A stretch of 64,000 nt of DNA from Lachnospiraceae bacterium (GCA_910574865.1 CAJTDN010000013.1:105240-169239); one strand, 5' to 3'. Counted from the stretch's first letter, positions 1-8,568 are shown. Translations and numbers: made by a program. The notes: a model not told the origin generated them from the sequence alone.

Positions 1-1
1 A

Positions 2-364
2 CAAATGGCTGCGATGTCCTACGGGCAATTGAAGGAAATGGAAAAGAATCCCGAGATGTTAAAAAATCTTCCGGTCATTGCCAGGGGAATGGTGAAAATG
101 TCGGAGAGTCGTTTCGAGGCCTTCATCGAGCGGCATAGTGAGACACTCGGACATTGCGGCGAGGAGGCCTACCTGCGTTATTTTGGCAGGGAATGCAATG
201 GTCGTGGCATCATGGAACTGCCAGAGACGGGCAACTACGAGGTGGAGGTCATCGACACCTGGGAGATGACGCGCGATAGGGTGAAAAGCGGTGTCAACGG
301 CAAAGTGGAAGTGAAACTTCCGGGCAGGGAAGGCATGGCGCTGCTTGCCCGGAAGATTGGATAA
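2..364 (+). CDS. DUF5605-type C-terminus of a glycosidase-like protein (5' partial)
   Basis: The reading frame is open at the left window edge, so only the last ~120 residues are seen. The tail has the pattern ETGNYEVEVIDTWEMTRD followed by a short beta-rich stretch ending in LPGREGMALLARKIG. I recognise this as the C-terminal beta-sandwich (DUF5605) of proteins that combine DUF5060, a DUF4038-like TIM barrel and DUF5605, which are presumed glycoside hydrolases. The ATG at 5 is probably internal. No catalytic residues lie in the visible part, so the activity is inferred from family architecture only. The gene faces the lipoprotein/chemoreceptor pair convergently. Confidence 0.6.
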   Translation, partial: QMAAMSYGQLKEMEKNPEMLKNLPVIARGMVKMSESRFEAFIERHSETLGHCGEEAYLRYFGRECNGRGIMELPETGNYEVEVIDTWEMTRDRVKSGVNGKVEVKLPGREGMALLARKIG

Positions 365-405
365 AAAGGCCGCGTACGTTGGCGCATGGATATTGATTGA
401 CAAAG

Positions 406-446
406 CGTAATCGTGGACACCCTAATGGGCCGTGTCCACGATTACG
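406..446. repeat. perfect 15-bp inverted repeat between convergent genes
   Basis: CGTAATCGTGGACAC at 406-420 is the exact reverse complement of 432-446, with an 11-nt loop. The right arm encodes the last codons of the FMN-binding lipoprotein on the minus strand. There is no clear U-run on either side, so it may be an intrinsic terminator only weakly, or a 3' end-protecting hairpin serving both convergent genes. Confidence 0.6.
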
Positions 447-859
447 ATGCTGGAGTCTCCTTTTCGGGCTTGTTCAATCACCGCGGCGGCAAGTTTTTGG
501 AAACTGTCAAAAGATGACGAGGCTCCGGTTAGGGCATCGTACTCACCGTTTCCTTGTCCCTCCAAAAGCTGGCCGGCGTAATAGCGGGTGTATTCGTTCG
601 GGTACGTGCCGTTCACATGCAGCATGTTCTGCATGTAGGCGTTATCCCAACTCTTGATGAAACCGCTGGCGTTTTCTGCATTGTATTCTACGGAAACGAT
701 GTTTCCGCCTTTGACGATAATCGTGATATATTCTTTCCAACCATGGCTGTATTCGGAAGCCTGGGCGGTGTAATAGCCATCTTGAAGACTTGTGTTACCG
801 CCACAGGCTGTCAGTAGCAGTGATAATAGCAGCAGGACTACGACAAGTGCTTTTTTCAT
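422..859 (-). CDS. FMN-binding domain lipoprotein
   Basis: This is a 145-residue secreted lipoprotein. It has a basic MKK start, a hydrophobic stretch and a lipobox LTAC (Cys about residue 19), so it should be anchored on the outer face of the membrane. The rest fits an FMN-binding domain of the RnfG/NqrC/PplA type: it opens with DGYYTAQASEY, has GGNIVSVEYNAENASG in the middle, and carries DALTGASSS near the end. In the family, the Ser/Thr of this TGA(S/T) motif takes the covalent FMN. The ATG overlaps the stop of the upstream chemoreceptor by 4 nt (ATGA), which indicates translational coupling. A role in sensing or passing electrons outside the cell is an inference from domain and neighbour. 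Confidence 0.8.
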   Translation of the reverse strand: MKKALVVVLLLLSLLLTACGGNTSLQDGYYTAQASEYSHGWKEYITIIVKGGNIVSVEYNAENASGFIKSWDNAYMQNMLHVNGTYPNEYTRYYAGQLLEGQGNGEYDALTGASSSFDSFQKLAAAVIEQARKGDSSIVIVDTAH

Positions 860-2895
860 TTATCATGTTCCTCCTTCAAAACAAATTTTTTCACCTGGAA
901 CTGGAGGTTTTCGGCTTCCTTTGCCAGCAATTCGCTGGACTGTTCCGTTCCGCCGGCACTTTGCAGGTTCCGATTGGCAATGTCGGAGATGGCGTCAATC
1001 CGTTCTTCCATGAGGGATAGCGCGCTTTCCTGTCCTTTCACCGCGATAACCAGCCGGTTCGAGATGTTGCTGATTTGTGAGGACACGGAGGAAATGGCTT
1101 GCAATGCCTCGGCGGTGTTGGATGTCATTTCCACACCGGTCTGAATGATGGTCTTGGTGTTGCCTGCCATTTCCACCGCGCTTTTTGCGGCTTGCGCGCT
1201 TTTCGTGGCCAATTGCTTAACTTCGTTGGCCACCACGGCGAAGCCTTTTCCGGCAGTTCCGGCCCTGGCGGCTTCCACGGAAGCGTTGATGGCCAGAATG
1301 TTGGTCTGGAAGGCGATGTCCTCTATGGCCTTGGCAATCTTGGTGATTTCCTGCGCGTTATCGCTAATGTTGCCCATGGCGTCGGAGAGGGCGGACATCT
1401 GGGTGTTGGCATCCTGGATGCGAACAGTGATTTCTTCTGCCTTGAACCGGGTTTGGTCACTGCTTTCGCTGACATTGCCAAGCTGTTCCTTTACATGCCC
1501 CACTTCGTGGACCAGTTCCCGGGTAGACTGATTTTGCTCAAGCGAGGCCTGGTGCAACTGGGCGGATTGACCGCTTAATTCTTCGGCCATGGCCGCGAGC
1601 CTGGTCGCGGCGGCCCGGAAACCGAGCATCGTTTCATTCATGGACAAGACAATGGTGTTCAGGCTGCCCTCAATCAAGGAAAAGTCACCTTTATAATCTA
1701 CTTGTGGTTCAATACACAGGTTGCGTTCCGCGATTTGCGTCAGCACCTGCTGAATGTCCGATATGTATCGATTGACACTTTCCACGGTGGCATCCAGCGT
1801 TCGGGTCAAAATTTCCAGTTCGTCCCCGGAATGGACGGGGAGAACCTCCGTGTGCAAATCGCCGTCGGATAGTGCCACCATCCGTCCGGTCACGCTCTTG
1901 ACCGGGCTGGAAATGGAGCGGGACAAGCGCAGCACAAGTAAAATCGAGATGATCAATACCGCCGCGGTCGCCAGTACCGCCACCAGCATCGCCGCGGTGA
2001 TTAAGTGGTTATAATCGGACTTTGGCACTTGGATGACCAGTGACCATCGTGTACCGCGGATGGGAGAATACGCCACGAGGGTATCCTCCCCGTCGATGGA
2101 GAATTCCGTCGCGCCGGTCTCGCCGGTGACTATGCGGTCAAGAGAATCTTGGTTGCCATGGTTAAGTTGGGCAAAGGAGGTTCCGTCAAGAGCCAATGAC
2201 TGTTCCGGATGGCCGACGACGATGCCGTCCCGGTTAATCATGTAGGCGGTACCATTCTTACCCAAGTTGATGGCGCTGATGACGTCGTCAAGGGCGTCGT
2301 ATTTGTAAACGCCGACCACGTATAGGGCCGTCTTGCCATTTTCCTTCACGGGCATTCCCATCATGATGCCCAATTTGTTTTGAAAGGTGGTGGACGTGTG
2401 GATGGTCAGGTTGTCCGTCGCTTTAAGGGATGCGAAGAAACCGGCGTCCAAATTTTGCGGCGCGGCATCAAGTCCCTGGATCAACTTTCCCTCCAGGTCA
2501 TATAGGGCAATCGTATGTAACTCGTAAATTTCTGCAGCTTCGATTAAGACGCTTTCGCGGTTCTCATGGGTTTTTGCGGCGTCAATTTGGGCTTCTCCGG
2601 CCTCGTTGGCATTGATGGCGATTGGCAGGCGGGAATCTGCCGCAAGGGTCATCATTCGGTCTGCCAGCATGTGGATGTTGGCCTCCATCGTCTTGGCGGA
2701 CTGCCGGGCCATGGGTTGTAAACTGTCCAGCAAGATGCTGTTTGCCAGCGAGTGCATGGAAAGAGCCATAATCACGCAACAGATAACTACTAAAATTAAA
2801 ATGTTAAGAGTCGTGTTTTTTAATATCCTTCCGTTGAGGCTTTGTCTCGCTTTACGGTTGGAGCGAGGCTTTGCCTTTTTTGTTGTCAAGTTCAT
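856..2895 (-). CDS. methyl-accepting chemotaxis protein (dCache-HAMP-MA)
   Basis: This is a 679-residue transmembrane chemoreceptor. A first membrane segment lies at about residues 26-50. An extracellular region of roughly 240 residues has Cache-like features (a MGMPVKENGKTALYVVGVY stretch and a NGTAYMINRDGIVVGHP stretch). A second membrane segment lies at about 300-323 and is followed by a HAMP linker and the methyl-accepting coiled coil. The signalling hairpin tip is well conserved (EDIAFQTNILAINASVEAAR). It should signal to CheA/CheW in the cytoplasm. Its stop overlaps the start of the FMN-binding lipoprotein, so the two are made together and the lipoprotein may be a periplasmic partner or ligand carrier. 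No other chemotaxis genes are in the window. The start follows a GGAGAG ribosome site. Confidence 0.93.
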   Translation of the reverse strand: MNLTTKKAKPRSNRKARQSLNGRILKNTTLNILILVVICCVIMALSMHSLANSILLDSLQPMARQSAKTMEANIHMLADRMMTLAADSRLPIAINANEAGEAQIDAAKTHENRESVLIEAAEIYELHTIALYDLEGKLIQGLDAAPQNLDAGFFASLKATDNLTIHTSTTFQNKLGIMMGMPVKENGKTALYVVGVYKYDALDDVISAINLGKNGTAYMINRDGIVVGHPEQSLALDGTSFAQLNHGNQDSLDRIVTGETGATEFSIDGEDTLVAYSPIRGTRWSLVIQVPKSDYNHLITAAMLVAVLATAAVLIISILLVLRLSRSISSPVKSVTGRMVALSDGDLHTEVLPVHSGDELEILTRTLDATVESVNRYISDIQQVLTQIAERNLCIEPQVDYKGDFSLIEGSLNTIVLSMNETMLGFRAAATRLAAMAEELSGQSAQLHQASLEQNQSTRELVHEVGHVKEQLGNVSESSDQTRFKAEEITVRIQDANTQMSALSDAMGNISDNAQEITKIAKAIEDIAFQTNILAINASVEAARAGTAGKGFAVVANEVKQLATKSAQAAKSAVEMAGNTKTIIQTGVEMTSNTAEALQAISSVSSQISNISNRLVIAVKGQESALSLMEERIDAISDIANRNLQSAGGTEQSSELLAKEAENLQFQVKKFVLKEEHDK

Positions 2896-2973
2896 GTTCT
2901 CTCATGTCTCTCCTTTTCTTGATGATTCTTTGAAAAATCCCGCGATACAAGAATAAAAGCCTGCTCGAATAAC

Positions 2974-3005
2974 TGGAAAATCAGACGGATTGATTTGATT
3001 TTCCA
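2974..3005. repeat. 10-bp perfect inverted repeat between divergent genes
   Basis: TGGAAAATCA at 2974-2983 is the exact inverse of 2996-3005, with a 12-nt spacer. It lies in the divergent region between the chemoreceptor and the sugar symporter, about 80 nt upstream of the chemoreceptor start. It could be an operator or a leader hairpin. There is no U-run, so it is not an evident terminator. Confidence 0.4.
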
Positions 3006-3137
3006 ATGGCGAATAGACTTTAACCAAGTATATCATAGATCACTTGCAAAAAAAAGTCTTTTTTACAAAATATGGGTTATTTGGGGCGTTTTGTAAATCG
3101 CCTCTTTGTTTTTGGGAAAATTGCGATAGAATTCATA

Positions 3138-3166
3138 TTGACTTTTCATGGAAATAGAACTATAAT
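3138..3166 (+). promoter_or_regulatory. sigma-70/A promoter of the symporter-hydrolase operon
   Basis: TTGACT (3138-3143) and TATAAT (3161-3166) are separated by 17 bp. The expected transcript starts near 3173 and would have a ~70-nt leader before the ATG at 3243. Confidence 0.8.
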
Positions 3167-3242
3167 TTTGGCTGAAACAAACAAAAAAATAGGGAAATCA
3201 ATAGAATTTTCAGGCGAAACAACCAATAAGGAGGAGGGTATT

Positions 3243-4706
3243 ATGAACACGAAATTGTCGAGGCGTAATCTCTGGGCGTACCCGGTCGGCTCAATCGGGC
3301 GCGACATGGCGGTGGGGATGTTTTCAGGCTACCTGCTCACGTACGTTTTGTTTACAAAGAACCTGACGGGCGCGCAGTTCGCGGCGCTTAGCGTCATCAT
3401 GATGGCGGCGAGGATTTTCGACGCGTTCAACGACCCCGTCATGGGCAATATCATCGAGGCCACAAGGACCCGGTTTGGAAAGTTCAAGCCATGGATCGCG
3501 ATTGGGTGCGTGCTGAGCATCGTGGTCATTATTTTTTCTTTTACCAACCCGTTCCAGGGGTGGACTTACGTGGTGACGTTCGGTATCCTTTATTTTGCTT
3601 ACAGCATCGTCTTCACGATGAACGACATCGCTTACTGGGGGATGGTGCCGGCGTTGGCCAGGCAGGCGCAGGATCGCAACCGGTTGACGTCGCGTACCGT
3701 GTTCTTCGCCGGCGTGGGACAGTTTTTGGCGGGAATCATCGTTCCCACCTTCACGGCAGGTTCGATGGTCATCGGGGGTAACGCGATTACGGCCTACCGG
3801 GTGGTTTCCATCGTGATATGCTCCTTGTTTTTTGCCTTCCAAATGCTTACCGTGTTATTGGTCCAGGAGGACAACCCGGATCAGACGAAGGCGGAGCCGG
3901 TCAGCCTGCGCAAGATTTTCCAAACGATCCGGGGCAATGACCAGCTCGTGTGGTGCGGGTTTTGCTTTTTGGTTTTTTCCATCGGGCAGGTATTGCTCGG
4001 CAACGGCCTTTCCGTCAGTTATTTGTACTTTTCGTTTGGCTATAATGGATTGCTGCTCTCCATTTTCAGCATCCTCGGGAATCTGGCGGGGGCAATCTTG
4101 ATGATACGGTTTGCCGCGCTTTCCGAGCGGCACAATCGGAACCAGCTCATGCTGGGCGGGACGGTGATGTCGGTGGCCGGTTATTTCGCCATGCTAGTCA
4201 TTGGCCTGGCGGTTCCGTCCTCGCTTTTGACGGTGAAGTTTTCCTTGCTGGTCGTGAGTAATTTGTTCGCGTTTTTGGGGCAGACGCTGGTTTACTTGCT
4301 GCTCATGATTTGCATCGCGAACACGGTGGAATATAACGAGTGGAAGACGGGCAGGCGGGAGGAGGGAATCATTTTTTCCGTCAGGCCGTTCATGACGAAG
4401 CTGGCCAGTGCCATCGCGCAGTTCCTCGTCATGATGATTTATCTTATTGTCGGGGTGCGTTCGGTCACGAACCAGATTTCCGATTGGGAAAATGCCGCGT
4501 CAGCGGGGCGTTGCACGATGGAGGAAAAGGTGGTTGAGATTGAACGCTTGCTGGCGGAGGTTCCCGCGTCAAGGACGAACGCCCTGCTTGTTTGCATGAC
4601 GATTTTGCCGATTCTGTTTTTGCTTGTTGCTTACGCGATATATCGGAAGAAATACATTATCACGGAAGAATTCTATGAGAAAATAACCGGGGAAATTTCA
4701 CGTTAG
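3243..4706 (+). CDS. GPH-family sugar:cation symporter (MFS, MelB-like)
   Basis: This is a 487-residue polytopic membrane protein. The N-terminus (LWAYPVGSIGRDMAVGMFSG, then RIFDAFNDPVMGNIIEATRT and RFGKFKPWI) is typical of glycoside-pentoside-hexuronide:cation symporters, where the first-helix Asp and the DxxxDP motif take part in cation and sugar binding. About twelve hydrophobic segments can be followed. I chose ATG 3243 because AAGGAGGAGG precedes it by a few bases and a strong promoter lies upstream. The longer frame reaching back to 3072 would begin upstream of the promoter. It forms an operon with the alpha/beta hydrolase 11 nt downstream. The substrate cannot be read from the sequence; the nearby DUF5605 protein suggests a plant or host glycoside, which is inference. 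Confidence 0.88.
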   Translation: MNTKLSRRNLWAYPVGSIGRDMAVGMFSGYLLTYVLFTKNLTGAQFAALSVIMMAARIFDAFNDPVMGNIIEATRTRFGKFKPWIAIGCVLSIVVIIFSFTNPFQGWTYVVTFGILYFAYSIVFTMNDIAYWGMVPALARQAQDRNRLTSRTVFFAGVGQFLAGIIVPTFTAGSMVIGGNAITAYRVVSIVICSLFFAFQMLTVLLVQEDNPDQTKAEPVSLRKIFQTIRGNDQLVWCGFCFLVFSIGQVLLGNGLSVSYLYFSFGYNGLLLSIFSILGNLAGAILMIRFAALSERHNRNQLMLGGTVMSVAGYFAMLVIGLAVPSSLLTVKFSLLVVSNLFAFLGQTLVYLLLMICIANTVEYNEWKTGRREEGIIFSVRPFMTKLASAIAQFLVMMIYLIVGVRSVTNQISDWENAASAGRCTMEEKVVEIERLLAEVPASRTNALLVCMTILPILFLLVAYAIYRKKYIITEEFYEKITGEISR

Positions 4707-4717
4707 GAGGGAACGAC

Positions 4718-5674
4718 ATGGAGAAAAAGACGAAGCTGGCCGCCTTGGGAGGAACCCTGGCGGTATCGGCGGCCGTTTTGGGGGCGGGGGATTTTTTCTA
4801 CCGGCTCTGCCTGACCCAGACGGTGGACAAGACGAAGATATTTTCCGCGCCGCACAACCGACCGAGCGACGACGTACCGCCGTCCACGGTGAGCCGGGAC
4901 ATGGAGTGGCTTTCCAAACAAGAGACGGAGGAACGGACGATTTATTCCGAGGACGGGTTGCGCCTGCGGGGCATTTTGCTGAGGAATCCGGCGGGAGGAT
5001 CGTGGGCCATCCTCTGCCACGGGTATACGGGGCATGCCGAGGAAATGGCGGACTTTGCCCGTGAATTTTACGGGCGGGGATACCAGGTCTTGATGCCTGA
5101 CGCGCGCGGCCATGGCAAGAGCGAGGGCGACTACATCGGGATGGGCTGGCCGGACAGGCGCGACATCGTTTGCTGGGCCAGGCACCTGGCCGACGGGGAA
5201 GGAGCAAAGGACATCGTGCTTCTGGGGATTTCCATGGGCGGTGCCATGGTCATGATGGCCTCGGGCGAAAAGCTGCCGCCGCAGGTCCGCGCCATTGTCG
5301 AGGATTGCGGTTATACTTCCGCCTGGGATGAATTTCATTACCAGCTGAAAATGTTGTATCACCTTCCATCGTTCCCGCTGCTGCACATGATGGACATGTT
5401 TGCCAGGAGGCGGGCGGGATACGGCCTGAAGGAGGCCAGCGCCTTAAAGCAGGTGGCGAAATGTAAAGTCCCCATGATGTTCATTCATGGCAAAAAGGAT
5501 TCCATGGTGCCGTACGAGATGCTGAAGCCTTTGTACGAGGCGGCAAACTGTCCGAAAGAATGTCTCGTGGTAGAACAGGCGGGACATGGGGAGTCGAGGC
5601 AGGCAAAGCCGGAGGAATATTGGAAAAGGGTGTTCGCGTTTTTGGGGAAATATGTGAATCCGATTGCGAAGTGA
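4718..5674 (+). CDS. membrane-anchored alpha/beta hydrolase
   Basis: This is a 318-residue protein with an N-terminal signal-anchor (hydrophobic residues about 7-27) and an alpha/beta-hydrolase fold. The oxyanion region is CHGYTGH. The nucleophile elbow is GISMGG (Ser172). The acid is likely the Asp in HGKKDSMVP, and the catalytic His lies in QAGHGES. This arrangement matches the serine aminopeptidase/BAAT-like group of lipases and esterases often annotated as alpha/beta hydrolases with an N-terminal anchor. The AGGAGGG site 5 nt before the ATG fixes the start. It follows the symporter by 11 nt in the same transcript, which suggests de-esterification of an imported or cell-surface substrate (inference). 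Confidence 0.85.
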   Translation: MEKKTKLAALGGTLAVSAAVLGAGDFFYRLCLTQTVDKTKIFSAPHNRPSDDVPPSTVSRDMEWLSKQETEERTIYSEDGLRLRGILLRNPAGGSWAILCHGYTGHAEEMADFAREFYGRGYQVLMPDARGHGKSEGDYIGMGWPDRRDIVCWARHLADGEGAKDIVLLGISMGGAMVMMASGEKLPPQVRAIVEDCGYTSAWDEFHYQLKMLYHLPSFPLLHMMDMFARRRAGYGLKEASALKQVAKCKVPMMFIHGKKDSMVPYEMLKPLYEAANCPKECLVVEQAGHGESRQAKPEEYWKRVFAFLGKYVNPIAK

Positions 5675-5692
5675 TAATGGTTATGCTATAAT
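5664..5692 (+). promoter_or_regulatory. extended -10 promoter of the AT-rich toxin-antitoxin island
   Basis: TTGCGA (5664-5669) is followed after 17 bp by TATAAT (5687-5692), with an extended TGC just before the -10. The -35 lies in the last codons of the hydrolase gene. A start near 5699 excludes the TTG at 5705 as the likely start of the next gene and favours ATG 5747. Confidence 0.65.
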
Positions 5693-5746
5693 CAGTAAGG
5701 TGAATTGAATAAACCGTATTGGGCTAAAGAAGAGGTGTTAAAAACA

Positions 5747-6277
5747 ATGGACAAAGAGAAGAGAAGCAAATATGCGGAAATTTTGCTCAAGGCATACCAA
5801 AATAACGCATTTAAAATTGTATGGAGCGCATCGGGATATTCGATGGTGGTCGATTCCAAGAAGAAGGATTTGTTTCCAGAAATAAAAGAAAAAGAGTTTG
5901 TAGAGTATGCTTTTTCTGTTATAAAGATTATTGTGGACTTGGTGGAACAAGAAGCGATTGATGAAAAAAACGAATCTGATTTAGAGGCCGCCAGATTTAT
6001 TTTGGACAGAGAACCTGGGTTAAAGAATCATCTTTATATAAAAAGAAATAGCAAAATAGATTGCTTTAAACGGTTAGAGTGTGAGATTATCAGCCATAGA
6101 AATGAAGAAGAACCGATATGTGTAGAGGCAACATCGGCTATTGTGAAAGTTATAGTTGAAAAGAACGAGGAAGATATTTCTTATATGTTTGAAACTTCCA
6201 TAAGGGATTTGAATGATATAATCGGGGAATTGACTGAATTAAAAAAGAGGATGCAAATGATAGAAACGGGGAAGTAA
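5747..6277 (+). CDS. hypothetical protein, first gene of DUF433/DUF5615 island
   Basis: This is a 176-residue acidic, soluble protein that I do not recognise. It has no membrane segment. The C-terminal third is charged and helical (ISYMFETSIRDLNDIIGEL, then LKKRMQMIETGK) and may form a coiled coil. Codon use is strongly AT-rich, unlike the flanking genes, and this continues through the next two genes. The TTG at 5705 would sit only a few bases from the predicted transcription start; ATG 5747 has AGAGGTG upstream at moderate distance and is preferred. One base separates its stop from the next ATG, so it belongs to the same transcript as the toxin-antitoxin pair. It could be a third component of that system or an independent passenger. 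Confidence 0.65.
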   Translation: MDKEKRSKYAEILLKAYQNNAFKIVWSASGYSMVVDSKKKDLFPEIKEKEFVEYAFSVIKIIVDLVEQEAIDEKNESDLEAARFILDREPGLKNHLYIKRNSKIDCFKRLECEIISHRNEEEPICVEATSAIVKVIVEKNEEDISYMFETSIRDLNDIIGELTELKKRMQMIETGK

Positions 6278-6278
6278 A

Positions 6279-6713
6279 ATGACAGAACTTTTAGAGAAAA
6301 TATCTGAAAAAAACATTCCAGAGATACAATATACATATAAGAAAAAGAATGATTGGATGAAAAGAGAGTATGAATCTGGTCTAAAATTGGATTGCAAGAC
6401 ATATAATAGGGATATGAAGCGAAGTATTGTATTTTTACAAAATGATGCCGTAGGTCATCAGAAAATTGAACAATATATGAAAAAAATTGCAAAAAAATTT
6501 GACCGGATACAAGTTGATGAAAGGAAATTAAGCGGTATGCCTGTCGTGAAAAATACCAGAATACCGGTCAGTCTTATTGTCGCGTGCTTAAAAGATGAAA
6601 TGTCTATTCGGGAGATTTGTGAGGAATACAGATTAACATGGGCGGATGTAGAGGAAGCCATGGAATATGTGATAGAAATTCTGGATGCGCCATATCAGGA
6701 AGGTCGGGAATGA
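6279..6713 (+). CDS. DUF433-domain antitoxin-like protein
   Basis: This is a 144-residue protein. The last ~65 residues fit DUF433: the signature LSGMPVVKNTRIPVSLIVA is followed by LKDEMSIREICEEYRLTWAD and a helix, a small helix-turn-helix-like fold. DUF433 proteins are commonly the antitoxin partner of a DUF5615 PIN-like toxin, and such a gene overlaps the stop here by 4 nt. The first ~75 residues are an extra charged, helical region not needed for the DUF433 fold, which makes the protein longer than the usual ~75-80 residues. It probably binds DNA to autoregulate the operon and neutralises the toxin by contact (family knowledge plus inference). Confidence 0.8.
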   Translation: MTELLEKISEKNIPEIQYTYKKKNDWMKREYESGLKLDCKTYNRDMKRSIVFLQNDAVGHQKIEQYMKKIAKKFDRIQVDERKLSGMPVVKNTRIPVSLIVACLKDEMSIREICEEYRLTWADVEEAMEYVIEILDAPYQEGRE

Positions 6714-7099
6714 AAATACTGTTAGATGAAAATATCACACAGAAATCAGTCTTTGTTTTAGAAAAATATGGACACGATGTGATTCATGTGCTAAATAGAT
6801 TTGAAGCCGGTAAAAGCGACGAGGATGTATTTAAATTAGCATTGCGGGAGAAGCGTGCACTGATTACGTTGAATGGCAAAGATTTTGTGGTTTTGATTCC
6901 ACCAATGTCGGACTTGGAATTGCACTATGGACTGGTTTGGTTACGAGGGTTTCAGGTTACAAATAAAACATATGAGGATGTCATGGATGTGATAGGGATT
7001 TTTTTGAAAAACAAAGAATCCATAAAAAATGCATATTATGCCGTAAAGAAGAAAGAGGGTTCTTATGAAATAGTCCGACGCTATCCGAAAGTGATATAG
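6710..7099 (+). CDS. DUF5615 PIN-like toxin
   Basis: This is a 129-residue protein beginning MKILLDENIT, with later GHDVIHV, a DEDVFKLALREKRALITLNG stretch and KDFVV. It is a PIN-like (VapC-related) fold: acidic residues Asp6 and Glu7, the Asp in SDEDV, and the Asp in the NGKDF motif are candidates for the metal site. The family pairs with DUF433 antitoxins and is presumed to cleave RNA. ATG 6710 overlaps the antitoxin stop (ATGA), a strong sign of coupling; the longer frame upstream has no support. Base composition matches the other two genes of the island. A strong terminator follows. Confidence 0.8.
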   Translation: MKILLDENITQKSVFVLEKYGHDVIHVLNRFEAGKSDEDVFKLALREKRALITLNGKDFVVLIPPMSDLELHYGLVWLRGFQVTNKTYEDVMDVIGIFLKNKESIKNAYYAVKKKEGSYEIVRRYPKVI

Positions 7100-7122
7100 G
7101 TGCTGATTGAATGATAGGTGTC

Positions 7123-7163
7123 ATACCCGGTTATAGAGAAAATCTATAGCCGGGTATATTTTT
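7123..7163 (+). terminator. Rho-independent terminator after the toxin gene
   Basis: ATACCCGGTTATAGA (7123-7137) pairs with 7143-7157 with one G-U pair, a 5-nt loop, and a T-rich ATTTTTAT tail. It closes the AT-rich three-gene transcript. Confidence 0.85.
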
Positions 7164-7169
7164 ATCGTA

Positions 7170-7199
7170 TTGGACATTTTAAACCTACTATGTTAGTAT
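7170..7199 (+). promoter_or_regulatory. candidate metY promoter
   Basis: TTGGAC (7170-7175) is followed after 18 bp by TAGTAT (7194-7199). Because the -10 overlaps the upstream ATG at 7198, it supports ATG 7237 as the metY start. Confidence 0.5.
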
Positions 7200-7236
7200 G
7201 AATACGGAAAGGACAAAGTATATGGAGGATGAAAAA

Positions 7237-8568
7237 ATGGCAAATAATCATGAAATTAACAAAGGGATTGATATTAGGGATTCTAAGAACTGGGGATTTG
7301 AGACGAGGCAGTTACATATAGGGCAGGAGCAGGCCGATCCTGCGACGGACGCGAGGGCGGTTCCGATTTATGCCTCGACATCGTATGTGTTCCATGATTC
7401 ACGGCATGCGGCCGACCGCTTCGGCCTGCGGGACGCGGGAAATATTTATGGGAGGCTGACAAATCCCACGCAGGACGTGTTCGAGCAACGCATCGCCTCT
7501 TTGGAAGGCGGCGTGGCGGCACTGGCGGTGGCGAGCGGAGCGGCGGCCATCAGTTACACGTTCCAGGCGTTGGCGAAGGCGGGGGAGCACATCGTGGCCT
7601 CCAAGACGATTTATGGCGGGACATACAATCTGCTCGCCCATACGCTTCCATTAACGAACAATATCAGCACGACGTTCGTCGATTCGGAGGTGGAAGGTTC
7701 GTTTGCGGCGGCCATCCAGGAGAATACGAAAGCGATTTTCGTGGAAACGCTCGGAAATCCCAATTCAAACTTGGTGGACTTGGAGGAGTTGGCCAAGGTG
7801 GCGCATGAACATGGTATCCCATTGGTGGTGGACTCCACGTTCGCGACCCCGTACCTGATTCGCCCGATAGAATATGGGGCGGACATCGTGGTACATTCCG
7901 CGACGAAGTTCATCGGAGGACATGGCACGGCGATTGGTGGCGTGATTGTCGACGGCGGGAAATTTGACTGGAAGACTTCCGGGAAATACCCTTGGATTTC
8001 AGAGGCAAATCCGAGCTACCATGGCATTTCTTTCGCGGACGCGGTGGGCGCGTCGGCTTTCGTGACATACATCCGGGCTATTTTGCTGCGCGATACCGGC
8101 GCGACGCTTTCCCCCTTCCATGCGTTTGTGTTCCTGCAGGGGCTGGAGACGTTGTCGCTTCGCGTGGAGCGTCATGTGGAAAATGCGTTAAAAATCGTGG
8201 AATATTTGGCGAGCCATCCACAAGTGGAAGCGGTGCACCACCCCTCGCTTCCAAGTGAGCCGAGCCACGAATTGTATCGGAAGTATTTGCCGGACGGCGG
8301 CGGATCCATTTTCACGTTTGAAATCAAGGGGGATGGGAAGACCGCTCAGAAGTTCATCGACAATCTGGCGATATTTTCCCTGCTGGCAAACGTGGCCGAC
8401 GTGAAGTCGCTCGTCATTCATCCGGCGACGACCACGCACAGCCAGTGCACGGAGGAGGAGCTTCTCGACCAGGGCATCAAGAAAAATACCATCCGCTTGT
8501 CGATTGGCGTTGAGAAGGTGGGGGATTTGATTGCGGCGCTTGACGCGGCATTTGAGGCGGTAAAATAG
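7237..8568 (+). CDS. metY: O-acetylhomoserine aminocarboxypropyltransferase (sulfhydrylase)
   Basis: This is a 443-residue Cys/Met-metabolism PLP enzyme. It should make homocysteine from O-acetylhomoserine and sulfide in the cytoplasm. The N-terminus (GFETRQLHIGQEQADPATDA) and VPIYASTSYVF are typical of MetY. The PLP lysine is K224 in SATKFIGGHGTAIGG. The family insert (WISEANPSYHGISFADAVG) and the C-terminal GDVKSLVIHPATTTH-like stretch (here NVADVKSLVIHPATTTHSQ) are present, which separates it from cystathionine gamma-synthases. ATG 7237 has GGAGG at 8 nt spacing; the ATG at 7198 overlaps the predicted promoter. It is monocistronic, followed by a terminator. I see no S-box or T-box in the short leader. 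Confidence 0.92.
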   Translation: MANNHEINKGIDIRDSKNWGFETRQLHIGQEQADPATDARAVPIYASTSYVFHDSRHAADRFGLRDAGNIYGRLTNPTQDVFEQRIASLEGGVAALAVASGAAAISYTFQALAKAGEHIVASKTIYGGTYNLLAHTLPLTNNISTTFVDSEVEGSFAAAIQENTKAIFVETLGNPNSNLVDLEELAKVAHEHGIPLVVDSTFATPYLIRPIEYGADIVVHSATKFIGGHGTAIGGVIVDGGKFDWKTSGKYPWISEANPSYHGISFADAVGASAFVTYIRAILLRDTGATLSPFHAFVFLQGLETLSLRVERHVENALKIVEYLASHPQVEAVHHPSLPSEPSHELYRKYLPDGGGSIFTFEIKGDGKTAQKFIDNLAIFSLLANVADVKSLVIHPATTTHSQCTEEELLDQGIKKNTIRLSIGVEKVGDLIAALDAAFEAVK

